Both the position numbers and the translations under genes were made by a program. From DASQEH01 sp038239485 (GTDB lineage Bacteria; Actinomycetota; Actinomycetes; Propionibacteriales; Nocardioidaceae): 28,352 nucleotides of DNA. The notes under the pieces were generated by a model. The model had not been told where the DNA came from. It did not search any database and saw only the letters and a program-made list of their open reading frames with translations. The first letter of the stretch is position 1, and every line of letters begins with the position of its first letter. Positions 1-7,201 of this stretch are shown here, one piece after another. Where the stretch lies: positions 1 to 28,352 of the forward strand of contig JBBSET010000049.1 in assembly GCA_038239485.1 (NCBI GenBank), written 5' to 3'.

Positions 1-334
1 CGACCTCGCCACCGAAGTCGGCGTGGCCGGGGGTGTCGATGATGTTGATCGTGACCGCGCCCCCATCGGCGGCCGGGCCGGTGTAGCGGACGGCGGTGTT
101 CTTCGCGAGGATCGTGATGCCCTTCTCGCGCTCGAGGTCACCGGAGTCCATCACGCGCACGTCGATGTCGGCGCCGACGCGGAAGGCGCCGGACTGCCAG
201 AGCATCGCGTCGACGAGCGTCGTCTTGCCGTGGTCGACGTGGGCGACGATGGCGACGTTCCGCAGGTCGTCACGACGAGCAGTGAGGGCGCCGCGCTCGC
301 CCAGCTGTGCAGGCATGGTGAACTGTGCAGGCAT
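1..334 (-). CDS. typA: GTP-binding translation factor TypA/BipA, N-terminal part (runs off the window)
   Basis: TypA/BipA is a ribosome-associated GTPase of the EF-G/LepA family, tied to stress and ribosome assembly. The visible 111 residues hold the GTPase start: G1 (AHVDHGKTTL), the switch I region (EREKGITI, where the family usually has ERGITI) and G3 (DTPGHADFGGEV). The gene continues past base 1, so about the first sixth of a protein of roughly 600 residues is seen. Two in-frame ATGs, at 334 and 316, come from an 18-bp tandem duplication. The upstream ATG has an AGGA-like sequence about a dozen bases before it, while the downstream one has no ribosome site, so 334 was chosen. It diverges from mshA. 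The family is certain; the start is less so. Confidence 0.93.
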   Translation of the reverse strand, partial: MPAQFTMPAQLGERGALTARRDDLRNVAIVAHVDHGKTTLVDAMLWQSGAFRVGADIDVRVMDSGDLEREKGITILAKNTAVRYTGPAADGGAVTINIIDTPGHADFGGEV

Positions 335-340
335 GGTAAA
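305..340. repeat. 18-bp tandem duplication over the typA start
   Basis: Two adjacent 18-bp units, 305-322 and 323-340, agree at 17 of 18 positions. On the minus strand each carries the start codon and the codons MPAQ, so typA has two in-frame starts that would give proteins differing by six residues. Confidence 0.9.
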
Positions 341-541
341 ACAGGGGTCCTGTCCGTGGATTACGGCGCACGGGCGCTGCGCCGCGCGTCAAGTCTAGCC
401 GCGAGGCCTGGCGCGACCGAATCACCGCGCGGCGCCTGCCGTGCTCCCGACCGTCGCCACCAGCAGCCCTTGACGAGTCGCGGCAGATGATGAAATGCGC
501 GAGACTCGACGGTTGTTGACCTTTCCCGGAGGTGTGTGTCA

Positions 542-1864
542 GTGGTGAAGCTGCGGTCTGTCGGTGACGTGTGGACCAGCGCACCGACTCCGGTGCACCC
601 TCTGCGAAGGGTGGCGATGCTCAGTGTGCACACCTCGCCGCTGGATCAGCCTGGTATTGGCGACGCCGGCGGGATGAACGTCTACGTCGTGGAGCTGTCG
701 CGTCAGCTCGCCGCCGCCGGCATCGAGGTGGAGATCTTCACCCGGGCGACGTCGCGTGACCTGCCGCCCCTTGTGGAGCTCGCCCCTGGCATCACGGTGC
801 GCCACGTCATCGCAGGCCCGCTGGAGGGCCTGACCAAGGCCGAGCTGCCAGGCCAGCTCTGCACGTTCGCCCGCGACGTGCTTCGCACCGAGGCCACTTT
901 CGAGCCCGGCTACTACGACGTCATCCACTCCCACTACTGGTTGTCGGGCCAGGTCGGAGCACTCGCCCGCGACCGCTGGGGTGTCCCGCTGGTCCACTCG
1001 ATGCATACCACCGCCAAGGTCAAGAACCTCTCGCTCGCCGTCGGCGACCAGGCAGAGCCGCCCGCCCGCGTGATCGGTGAGCAGCAGGTGGTCGAGGCCG
1101 CCGACCTGATCGTTGCGAACACCCGCGACGAGGCCGCTCACCTGGTGGACCTGTACGGGGCAGCGCCGAGCCGGGTCCGCGTGATAGCCCCGGGGGTGGA
1201 CCTCGAGGTCTTCAAACCCGGCGACAAGAAGGCAGCGCGACGTCGGCTCGGTCTCCAGGATGACGCCATGGTCGTGATGTTCGCCGGCCGGATCCAGCCG
1301 TTGAAGGCGCCCGACGTGGTCATCGCCGCGGCGGCCGAGCTGGTGGCTCACCGCCCCCACCTCCGGTCCCGGCTCGTCGTCCCCGTGATCGGAGGCCCGT
1401 CCGGGAGCGGGCTGGCCACGCCTGGTGCGCTCGTCGAGCTCGCGCGGCGGCTCGGGGTCAGCGATCTGGTGCGCTTCGTGCCCCCGGTCGAGCAGGTCCG
1501 CCTCGTCGACTACTACCAGGCGGCGTCGGTCGTCGTCGTCCCCTCCTATACCGAGTCCTTCGGGCTCGTCGCGATCGAGGCGCAGGCATGCGGTACGGCC
1601 GTGGTGGCCTCCGACGTCGGCGGCCTCGCGACCGCAGTGGTCGACGGGCAGACCGGCATGCTGGTCGACGGCCACGATCCACGCGCGTACGCCGACGCGG
1701 TCGCGAGTCTGCTGGTGGACCCGGCCCGCCTCAGCCGGCTGTCTCGTGCCGGTGCCGTCCATGCACGGCAGTTCGGATGGGCGGTGACGGCTGAGAGGAC
1801 TCTCGAGGCCTATGGCGCCGCGGCGGAGATGATGCACTCCGACGGGCTGGCGATCGCTACGTGA
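542..1864 (+). CDS. mshA: D-inositol-3-phosphate glycosyltransferase MshA
   Basis: MshA transfers GlcNAc from UDP-GlcNAc to 1D-myo-inositol 3-phosphate, the first committed step of mycothiol synthesis in the actinobacterial cytoplasm. The protein (440 residues from this start) is a GT-B fold, family GT4 enzyme. The N-terminal domain opens with VAMLSVHTSPLDQPG and the glycine-rich GDAGGMNVYV loop, followed by MHTTAKVKN. The C-terminal domain has the sugar-nucleotide motif PSYTESFGLVAIEAQACG. GTG codons at 536, 542 and 545 share a frame. The GGAGG at 528-532 lies 9 nt before 542 and only 3 nt before 536, so 542 is preferred. The stop overlaps the next gene by 4 nt (GTGA). The order mshA, YbjN gene, gpm, senX3-regX3 matches mycobacteria. 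Confidence 0.95.
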   Translation: MVKLRSVGDVWTSAPTPVHPLRRVAMLSVHTSPLDQPGIGDAGGMNVYVVELSRQLAAAGIEVEIFTRATSRDLPPLVELAPGITVRHVIAGPLEGLTKAELPGQLCTFARDVLRTEATFEPGYYDVIHSHYWLSGQVGALARDRWGVPLVHSMHTTAKVKNLSLAVGDQAEPPARVIGEQQVVEAADLIVANTRDEAAHLVDLYGAAPSRVRVIAPGVDLEVFKPGDKKAARRRLGLQDDAMVVMFAGRIQPLKAPDVVIAAAAELVAHRPHLRSRLVVPVIGGPSGSGLATPGALVELARRLGVSDLVRFVPPVEQVRLVDYYQAASVVVVPSYTESFGLVAIEAQACGTAVVASDVGGLATAVVDGQTGMLVDGHDPRAYADAVASLLVDPARLSRLSRAGAVHARQFGWAVTAERTLEAYGAAAEMMHSDGLAIAT

Positions 1865-2376
1865 CCGACGCCCGGCCGCACGCCGCTCGCGACGCGACCA
1901 TCGAGGTCATCCGCACATCGCTGACCGACGCCGGCCTGGATGCCACGGAGGCCGGCGAGGGGGTCTTCGTCGTCGGGCTGCCGGGGGAGAGCAAGCTGAC
2001 GACCACCTGTCAGCTGATCGTCGGTGACCACGCCCTGTCGGTGACGGCCTTCGTCTGCCGGCGGCCGGACGAGAACAATGAAGCGGTCTACCGCTGGCTG
2101 TTGGGCCGGAACATCCGGATGTTCGGGGTGGCCTTCGCGCTGGACCGCCACGGTGACATCTTCCTGCACGGCCGACTGTCGCTGGCGGCCGTGTCCGGTG
2201 CGGAGATCGACAGGCTGCTCGGGGCGGTGCTGGCCTATGCCGACGAGTCCTTCAACACGATACTGACGCTGGGTTTCGCGTCGTCGATCCGCCGGGAGTG
2301 GGACTGGCGACGCGCCCGGGGTGAGCCAACGCGCAACCTCGACGCGTTCCGTTCCTGGCTCGAGAGCGACGGATGA
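1861..2376 (+). CDS. YbjN-domain protein
   Basis: This 171-residue YbjN-family protein has no settled biochemical role; the fold resembles type III secretion chaperones. Visible features are an N-terminal helix (ATIEVIRTSLTDAG), a beta-rich middle and conserved stretches RRPDENNEAVYRWLLGRN and FALDRHGDIFLHGRLSL, typical of the actinobacterial copies found next to mshA. There is no signal peptide or membrane segment. The GTG start overlaps the mshA stop by 4 nt, so the two are almost surely translated together. The position between mshA and gpm is conserved in mycobacteria, which is the main hint of a link to mycothiol or central metabolism. Confidence 0.88.
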   Translation: MTDARPHAARDATIEVIRTSLTDAGLDATEAGEGVFVVGLPGESKLTTTCQLIVGDHALSVTAFVCRRPDENNEAVYRWLLGRNIRMFGVAFALDRHGDIFLHGRLSLAAVSGAEIDRLLGAVLAYADESFNTILTLGFASSIRREWDWRRARGEPTRNLDAFRSWLESDG

Positions 2377-2463
2377 GGGCGGCGCTCAGGCTGCGGACTG
2401 ACTCGGTGAGGGACGAAGCGGGCATTAGACCCATTCGGGTGTTGCTCGTCACACGTCACCGAG

Positions 2464-2479
2464 TTGAACGAGTGTTCCA
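2464..2479. promoter_or_regulatory. Candidate LexA (SOS) box overlapping the -35 element
   Basis: TTGAACGAGTGTTCCA contains GAAC-N4-GTTC at 2466-2477, the core of the LexA operator known from Bacillus and actinobacteria (CGAAC-N4-GTTCG). The outer bases are off consensus. It covers the -35 hexamer, where a bound repressor would block RNA polymerase. The assignment is by motif only. Confidence 0.5.
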
Positions 2480-2492
2480 CGTCGTCTAATAT
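2464..2492 (+). promoter_or_regulatory. Near-consensus sigma70-type promoter for the 55-aa gene
   Basis: TTGAAC (2464-2469), a 17-nt spacer, then TAATAT (2487-2492) form a near-ideal housekeeping promoter in an AT-rich patch that stands out from its GC-rich surroundings. The expected transcript start is close to 2499, about 80 nt before the small gene at 2578. Confidence 0.65.
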
Positions 2493-2525
2493 GTAAGAGG
2501 TAAGCAGCAATAATGCTTCTTACAT
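2491..2525. repeat. Inverted repeat at the presumed transcript start
   Basis: ATGTAAGA (2491-2498) and TCTTACAT (2518-2525) are perfect 8-bp arms around a 19-nt AT-rich centre. They span the predicted transcript start. This may be a second operator or a 5' leader hairpin. Confidence 0.4.
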
Positions 2526-2577
2526 TACTCAAGCAACCACGAGCGTCGTCGAGGCGCTCCGGAACATGGAGGACACA

Positions 2578-2745
2578 GTGATACGCGTATCGGACGTCGC
2601 GCGCGAGATCGGCGTGTCCAGGCGTGCTGAGGCGCGGAGATCAGTGTTGTCCGCCGCCGCCCGCCTGGCCAACCGCGAGCAGCGCATCCACCGCCGCAGG
2701 CAGCAAGCAGAAGAGAAGCTGAGCGGTCAGTCCTTCGACAGCTGA
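2578..2745 (+). CDS. Unrecognised small basic protein (55 aa)
   Basis: The frame runs from GTG at 2578 to TGA at 2743-2745. GGAGG at 2568-2572 lies 5 nt before the GTG, an excellent ribosome site. An in-frame ATG at 2566 would add four residues but overlaps that site. The N-terminus (IRVSDVAREIGVSRR) resembles a short helix-turn-helix as in MerR- or LacI-type DNA-binding segments. The rest is very rich in Arg, Ala and Gln and likely helical (ARLANREQRIHRRRQQAEE). There is no membrane segment. A strong promoter with a LexA-like box lies upstream and a perfect stem-loop follows. I do not recognise the family. A DNA- or RNA-binding role, perhaps in the DNA damage response, is inference. Confidence 0.6.
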   Translation: MIRVSDVAREIGVSRRAEARRSVLSAAARLANREQRIHRRRQQAEEKLSGQSFDS

Positions 2746-2770
2746 CAGCCGCCGCGGCAGTGGAATACAG

Positions 2771-2820
2771 GCGATAGACAAGGGCCGGACCGAGACATCG
2801 ATCCGGCCCTTGTCTATCGC
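2771..2820. terminator. Perfect 19-bp stem-loop between convergent genes
   Basis: Arms 2771-2789 and 2802-2820 are exact reverse complements with a 12-nt loop. The stem lies between the end of the 55-aa gene (2745) and the end of gpmA (2839), so it probably terminates both strands. There is no T-tract on either side, as is usual for actinobacterial hairpin terminators. Confidence 0.8.
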
Positions 2821-2838
2821 GTTGGCGCAGACGCGGGT

Positions 2839-3594
2839 TCAGCGGCCCTGGTTGGCGACGGCCTCGATCGCCGCGGCGGCGGCCTCCGGGTCGAGGTACT
2901 GCCCACCGGGCTTGAGCGGTCGCATGTCGGCGTCCAGCTCATACAACAGCGGTATCCCCGTCGGGATGTTGAGGCTGATGACTGCCTCGGCTGACATGTC
3001 GTCCAGATGCTTCACCAGGGCACGGAGCGAGTTGCCGTGGGCGGCGACGAGCACAGTCTTGCCGTTGTGCAGGTCGGGCACGATCGAGTCGTACCAGTAG
3101 GGCAGCATCCGGTCGACCACGTCGGCCAGGCACTCCGTCCGTGGCCGGATCTCGTCCGGCAGGCCGGCATAGCGGGGGTCCGACGTCTGGCTGAACTCGT
3201 CGTTGTCGTCGAGCCGGGGGGGCGGCGTGTCGTAGGACCGGCGCCAGAGCATGAACTGCTCCTCGCCGTACTGCTCCAGGGTGGCCTTCTTGTCCTTGCC
3301 CTGAAGGGCGCCGTAGTGACGCTCGTTCAGCCGCCATGAACGCCGAACCGGGAGCCAGTGGCGGTCGATCGCGTCCAGGCTCAGCTGGGCGGTCTGGATC
3401 GCCCTGCGTAGCACGGACGTGTGCAGGACATCGGGCAGCACGTCGGCGTCGGCGATGAGTGAGCCGCCTCTCACCGCCTCGACGCGACCCTTGTCGCTCA
3501 GCGGGACGTCGACCCAGCCGGTGAAGAGATTCTTGGCATTCCATTCGCTCTCGCCGTGACGCAGGAGCACGAGCCGGTACGGCGCATCGTTCAT
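2839..3594 (-). CDS. gpmA: 2,3-bisphosphoglycerate-dependent phosphoglycerate mutase
   Basis: GpmA interconverts 3- and 2-phosphoglycerate in glycolysis and gluconeogenesis in the cytoplasm. The 251-residue protein is full length for the family. The phosphohistidine motif LLRHGESEWN lies near the N-terminus (His13), FTGWVDVPLSDKG follows, NERHYGALQGKDK is in the middle, and the second catalytic His is in VAAHGNSLRALVKHL. The ATG start gives the expected N-terminus. It lies 21 bp downstream of phoU on the same strand and may be cotranscribed with it. Mycobacteria also keep gpm next to senX3-regX3. Confidence 0.96.
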   Translation of the reverse strand: MNDAPYRLVLLRHGESEWNAKNLFTGWVDVPLSDKGRVEAVRGGSLIADADVLPDVLHTSVLRRAIQTAQLSLDAIDRHWLPVRRSWRLNERHYGALQGKDKKATLEQYGEEQFMLWRRSYDTPPPRLDDNDEFSQTSDPRYAGLPDEIRPRTECLADVVDRMLPYWYDSIVPDLHNGKTVLVAAHGNSLRALVKHLDDMSAEAVISLNIPTGIPLLYELDADMRPLKPGGQYLDPEAAAAAIEAVANQGR

Positions 3595-3615
3595 GGCAGT
3601 ACCGTAGCGCCGATC

Positions 3616-4266
3616 TCAGACTGCGGCAGGATGCTGCCCGGTCACCAGGAACACGATCCGGCGGGCCATCGACACGGCGTGGTCACCGATCCGCTCGTAG
3701 TAGCGGCCGATCAGGGCCATGTCGACCGCCGGCTCAACGCCGGAGTCCCAGTGCTCGCTCAGCAAGATCCTGAACATCGACCGTCGCAAGGTGTCCATGG
3801 TGTCGTCTGCGGCCTCGAGCTCGCGGGCGGCGTCGACGTCCCTGGACTCCACGATCTCGGCGGCGGCACTGATCATCTCATCGGCCGTCTGTGCCATCTG
3901 CTGGATCGTCGGCACCAGGACCATCGGGACGGCCGGGGTCGGGAACCGCAACCGCGCCACCTTGGCGACGTGCACCGAGAGGTCGCCCATCCGCTCGAGG
4001 TCGGCAACCATGCGCAGCGATGCCACCAGCATCCTCAGGTCGCCGGCGACCGGCGACTGGCGGGCCAGGATGTCGAAGCTGTCGTTCTCGATCCGCTCAC
4101 GGGCTTCGTCGATGGCGAGGTCGCCGCTGATCACCGCTTCGGCCGCGGCGACGTCGGCGGTCAGCAGCGCGGACGTCGCTTGTGCAAGTGCCGACCTGAC
4201 GCCGCCGGTCATGGCAACGAGCTCGCTCAGGACACGGTCGAGTTGCTGCTGATACTGATCACGCAT
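3616..4266 (-). CDS. phoU: Phosphate signalling regulator PhoU
   Basis: PhoU couples the Pst phosphate transporter to the sensor kinase (here SenX3) and restrains the phosphate-starvation response. The 216-residue, all-helical protein carries two PhoU three-helix repeats with the metal-binding ExxxD-type signatures: AIDEARERIENDSFDIL and LRMVADLERMGDLSVHV in the first half, and DMALIGRYYERIGDHAVSMA in the second. It diverges from senX3 across a 132-bp region that holds a PHO-box-like repeat. TACGGT (4273-4278, read on minus) lies exactly 6 nt before the ATG and no ribosome site is visible, so the mRNA may be leaderless. Confidence 0.94.
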   Translation of the reverse strand: MRDQYQQQLDRVLSELVAMTGGVRSALAQATSALLTADVAAAEAVISGDLAIDEARERIENDSFDILARQSPVAGDLRMLVASLRMVADLERMGDLSVHVAKVARLRFPTPAVPMVLVPTIQQMAQTADEMISAAAEIVESRDVDAARELEAADDTMDTLRRSMFRILLSEHWDSGVEPAVDMALIGRYYERIGDHAVSMARRIVFLVTGQHPAAV

Positions 4267-4309
4267 ACATAGACCGTAGTTCGGTGCGGTTAATGGTGGG
4301 GGAGCGCAA

Positions 4310-4331
4310 GTGAACGGAGCGTGAACAGTCG
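4310..4331 (-). promoter_or_regulatory. PHO-box-like direct repeats between phoU and senX3
   Basis: On the minus strand GTTCAC recurs with an 11-nt period: one copy at 4326-4321, the next at 4315-4310. A degraded third copy (GTTTAG) lies one period upstream, in 4332-4342. This spacing matches the PHO box bound by PhoP of Streptomyces and RegX3 of mycobacteria. Autoregulation of phoU and senX3-regX3 is expected. Confidence 0.65.
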
Positions 4332-4386
4332 CCTAAACGCGACCAACAGGACACTGCGACTATCACGGACCCAGCCGGGTGCTGCG

Positions 4387-4398
4387 TACGATCAAAGT
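4387..4398 (+). promoter_or_regulatory. -10 element of a likely leaderless senX3 transcript
   Basis: TACGAT at 4387-4392 fits TANNNT and is followed by 6 nt (CAAAGT) and then the ATG. Transcription would begin at or next to the start codon. There is no ribosome site and no good -35, which fits an activator-dependent promoter with the PHO box upstream. Confidence 0.5.
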
Positions 4399-5652
4399 AT
4401 GGACTCGTCGACTGCTGCGCTGGTGGGAGGGCTGATCGGGGCTTTTCTCGGTGCCCTGGCCGTGCTGGCGTGGCGTCAGGGTGAGCGCGACCAGGGAACG
4501 GCCCCGCAGCCCCCCGAGCCGCTCGTCCCGCCAGGTGTCGCCACTGTGCTGTCGGTGCTGCGGTCCTCCGCCCTGGTCGTCGGGCCCGGCGACGAGGTGC
4601 TCAAGGCCAGCGCCCCGGCGCATGTGATGGGGCTCGTCGACGGCACGCGGGTCGTGGTACCGCAGCTGTTGGGTCTCGTCCAGCGGGTGCGCCGGGATGG
4701 GCAGATCAGGGAGGCCGAGCTCGTCCTCCAGCCCAGCCGCGGGCAGCGGCGTGATGTCGCCGCCCGGGTCGCCCCGCTGGGCAGCCGGCTCGTGCTGGTC
4801 CTCGTCGAGGACCGCACCCGCGAGCGACGGGTCAACGACATCAGGCGCGACTTCGTCGCCAACGTCAGTCACGAGCTCAAGACCCCGGTTGGGGCTCTCA
4901 ACCTCCTCGCCGAGGCGGTGGCCGAGGCCGCCGACGACCCCGAGGCGGTGCAGCGGTTCTCCAGCCGGATGCGGATCGAGAGCCACCGCCTCACCCGGCT
5001 GGTGCAGCAGATCATCGAGCTGTCGCGTCTGCAGGGCGACGATCCCCTCGACGAGGTCGACCCGCTGTCGGTGGAGACGCTCGCCGAGCGCGCGATCGAC
5101 CGGGTGCGGGTCGACGCGACCGACAAGGAGATCGCTGTCTCGTTCGTCGGCGACGACGGGCTCGAGGTGATCGGCAACGCCGACCAGCTGGTGGTGGCGC
5201 TCGGCAACCTGGTCGAGAACGCCGTCGCCTACAGCGATACCGGCACCCGGGTCACGGTGGCTGCGCGCGCATGTGGAGAGCGGGTCGAGCTCATCGTCAC
5301 CGACCACGGTATCGGGATTCCGAGCAACGAGATCGACCGCATCTTCGAGCGTTTCTACCGCGTCGACCCGGCACGTGCGCGGGCGACCGGGGGTACCGGC
5401 CTCGGCCTGTCGATCGTCAAGCATGTGGCCGTCACCCATGCGGGCGAGGTGCGTGTGTGGAGCGTGGAAGGCGAAGGCTCGACCTTCACTCTCGCCCTGC
5501 CTGCCTATGTGGAACGGCCTGCGACGCCCGCGCCGGTGCCAGCGGCTGTCGGCGCATCCGAGACGGTCGGCGAGACGGCGCCCGACGAGTCGCCGGTGAC
5601 CGGGACGACGCCCGGTGATTCCCGGCCGGCTGAGCATCAGGAGGTGTTATGA
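4399..5652 (+). CDS. senX3: Phosphate-sensing histidine kinase SenX3 (PhoR type)
   Basis: SenX3 senses phosphate limitation and phosphorylates RegX3. From the ATG at 4399 the protein has 417 residues. It has one clear N-terminal membrane helix (about residues 7-25), a PAS-like region (about 45-140), a dimerisation helix with the phospho-accepting His158 in NVSHELKTP, and the ATPase domain with N box (NLVENAVAY), G1 (VTDHGIGIP), F box (IFERFYRVD) and G2 (GGTGLGLSIVKH). The C-terminal tail is rich in Ala, Pro and Thr. The frame is open upstream to 4321, but that stretch covers the PHO repeat and the -10, so the later ATG is preferred. The stop overlaps regX3 by 4 nt. Confidence 0.94.
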   Translation: MDSSTAALVGGLIGAFLGALAVLAWRQGERDQGTAPQPPEPLVPPGVATVLSVLRSSALVVGPGDEVLKASAPAHVMGLVDGTRVVVPQLLGLVQRVRRDGQIREAELVLQPSRGQRRDVAARVAPLGSRLVLVLVEDRTRERRVNDIRRDFVANVSHELKTPVGALNLLAEAVAEAADDPEAVQRFSSRMRIESHRLTRLVQQIIELSRLQGDDPLDEVDPLSVETLAERAIDRVRVDATDKEIAVSFVGDDGLEVIGNADQLVVALGNLVENAVAYSDTGTRVTVAARACGERVELIVTDHGIGIPSNEIDRIFERFYRVDPARARATGGTGLGLSIVKHVAVTHAGEVRVWSVEGEGSTFTLALPAYVERPATPAPVPAAVGASETVGETAPDESPVTGTTPGDSRPAEHQEVL

Positions 5653-6347
5653 CCCGCGTGCTGGTCGTGGAGGACGAGGAGAGCTACAGCGACGCCCTTG
5701 CCTACATGCTTCGCAAGGAGGGGTTCGACGTCGCCCTCGCCGCGACCGGTCCCGCGGCCTTGGAAGAGTTCTCGCGCTCCGGCGCTGACATCGTGCTGCT
5801 GGACCTGATGCTGCCCGGCCTACCCGGTACCGAGGTGTGCCGACAGCTCCGACAGGTCTCTGCGGTCCCCGTGATCATGGTGAGCGCGAAGGACGGCGAG
5901 GTCGACAAGGTGGTCGGCCTCGAGCTCGGCGCCGACGACTACGTCACCAAGCCGTACAGCCCGCGAGAGCTGGTCGCCCGGATCCGGGCGGTCATGCGAC
6001 GCGGGACCGAGCCGGATCTGATGCCGTTCACACTGGAGGCCGGTGGCGTCCGGATGGACGTCGAGAGGCACGTTGTGACCGTGCGCGGGACAGATGTGCG
6101 GTTCCCGCTCAAGGAGTTCGAACTGCTCGAGATGCTGCTGCGCAATGTGGGGCGGGTACTGACCAGGGGACAGCTGATCGACCGGGTCTGGGGGTCGGAC
6201 TACGTCGGCGACACCAAGACCCTCGACGTGCACATCAAACGACTTCGGGCGAAGGTCGAGTCCGATCCGGCCAACCCTCGGCTGCTGGTCACCGTGCGGG
6301 GGCTGGGATACAAGTTCGACGCCCCGGCCTCTGGCTCGGCGGCCTGA
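5649..6347 (+). CDS. regX3: Phosphate response regulator RegX3 (OmpR/PhoB family)
   Basis: RegX3 is the DNA-binding partner of SenX3. The 232-residue protein has a receiver domain (about 1-120) with acidic pocket residues VVEDEE near residue 8, the phospho-acceptor Asp52 (LLDLMLPG) and the conserved Lys in DDYVTKPYSPREL. A C-terminal winged helix (about 135-225) contains FPLKEFELLEMLLRN and the recognition region TKTLDVHIKRLRAKVE. The ATG overlaps the senX3 stop (ATGA), so expression is coupled. It probably binds the repeats at 4310-4331. Confidence 0.95.
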   Translation: MTRVLVVEDEESYSDALAYMLRKEGFDVALAATGPAALEEFSRSGADIVLLDLMLPGLPGTEVCRQLRQVSAVPVIMVSAKDGEVDKVVGLELGADDYVTKPYSPRELVARIRAVMRRGTEPDLMPFTLEAGGVRMDVERHVVTVRGTDVRFPLKEFELLEMLLRNVGRVLTRGQLIDRVWGSDYVGDTKTLDVHIKRLRAKVESDPANPRLLVTVRGLGYKFDAPASGSAA

Positions 6348-6381
6348 TCCTTCGAGCGAGGCTCGCCCGGTCCCTCGCCGG

Positions 6382-6972
6382 CTAGGGCGCCGTCGAGCTC
6401 GCGGCCGAGGGTGGCACGCCGTTAGCGGTCGTCGGTGGAGGACCGACCGGGATGCCGGAGTACATCCCTGTCGACATGTTCCCCGCAGGGGTGACCGGTA
6501 TCTGCTCCATGATCGGCGCGGCCTGTGCGAAGGTGAAGGTGACGGTGACGTAGTCGCCCAGCACGACGCCCGGCCCGGTGAGCCGGACGGCGCCCCCGGT
6601 CTGGAGCTTGACGCCCACCTGAGAGGCCAGCGGGATCGGGCTGGTCAGCTTGTTGGCTGAGATAGCGGCCGACTTGTAGCCCACGGCGTTGACCGACACC
6701 AGCTGGTCATCTTGCTTGGCCTGGTTGATCAGGGTGCCGACGACGGTGCCCTCACCGTTTGACTTTGCGATGACCAGGCAGTTCAGGACGAAGACGGTCT
6801 GGCTACGGTCGTCTGTGCCAACGCCCGGCTGGTACTGCTGGTAGGTCTGGGCGCCGAAGTTCGCGGCGCAGCCGGTCAGGGCGACGCACGCGAGCGCGAC
6901 GATGACGGCCAGCGCCTGCGAGCGCCCAGGGACGAGTCGTCGGTGCTCACGAGCCGGTGCGGGTGCTCCCAT
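6382..6972 (-). CDS. Secreted lipoprotein, LpqE-like
   Basis: This 196-residue exported lipoprotein has a signal peptide with a basic start, a hydrophobic core (ALAVIVALACVALTGC) and lipid-accepting Cys35. The mature part is beta-rich with TLINQAKQDDQLVSVNAVG, a GGAVRLTGPG turn and LGDYVTVTFTFAQA. It looks like the DUF461/PCuAC copper-chaperone fold, but without the Met/His copper ligands. A Pro/Ser/Thr tail ends the protein. AGGAGG sits 8 nt before the ATG at 6972, which decides the start over longer options. It diverges from carD as lpqE (Rv3584) does from carD in M. tuberculosis. The function is unknown. The lipoprotein call is strong; the LpqE name rests on position and general shape. Confidence 0.8.
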   Translation of the reverse strand: MGAPAPAREHRRLVPGRSQALAVIVALACVALTGCAANFGAQTYQQYQPGVGTDDRSQTVFVLNCLVIAKSNGEGTVVGTLINQAKQDDQLVSVNAVGYKSAAISANKLTSPIPLASQVGVKLQTGGAVRLTGPGVVLGDYVTVTFTFAQAAPIMEQIPVTPAGNMSTGMYSGIPVGPPPTTANGVPPSAASSTAP

Positions 6973-7201
6973 GTGGTCGTCCTCCTGTTGCCGGCTGCGA
7001 CGCTGCCGCCTCGTTGGGACGAGGCACGCACAGCGTATCGAAAGGGGGTCGGCCCGGCCTCCGGGGACCACGTCGCCACCTTAAGAAGGCATGAGAACGC
7101 TCATTTGTCAACCCTCAAAACAGGCTCTGACCTGCGATAACGTCCGTCGCTCTCCTGAGAAGCGTGGTATCCTGGACTTCCTGGAAAGGGGTAGCTGACA
7201 C

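Noticed and set aside
539..1837. 432-codon open frame antisense to mshA, and similar long frames at 4363-5637 and 22363-23907
   Set aside because: In GC-rich DNA, frames opposite real genes stay open. Their translations are Arg/His/Asp-rich without any domain, while the sense genes are clearly recognisable.
7085..7200. Complete -35/-10 promoter for carD
   Set aside because: TATCCT at 7168-7173 is acceptable as a -10, but no matching -35 lies at the right distance, and TTGTCA at 7105-7110 is too far away, so it was not listed as a promoter.
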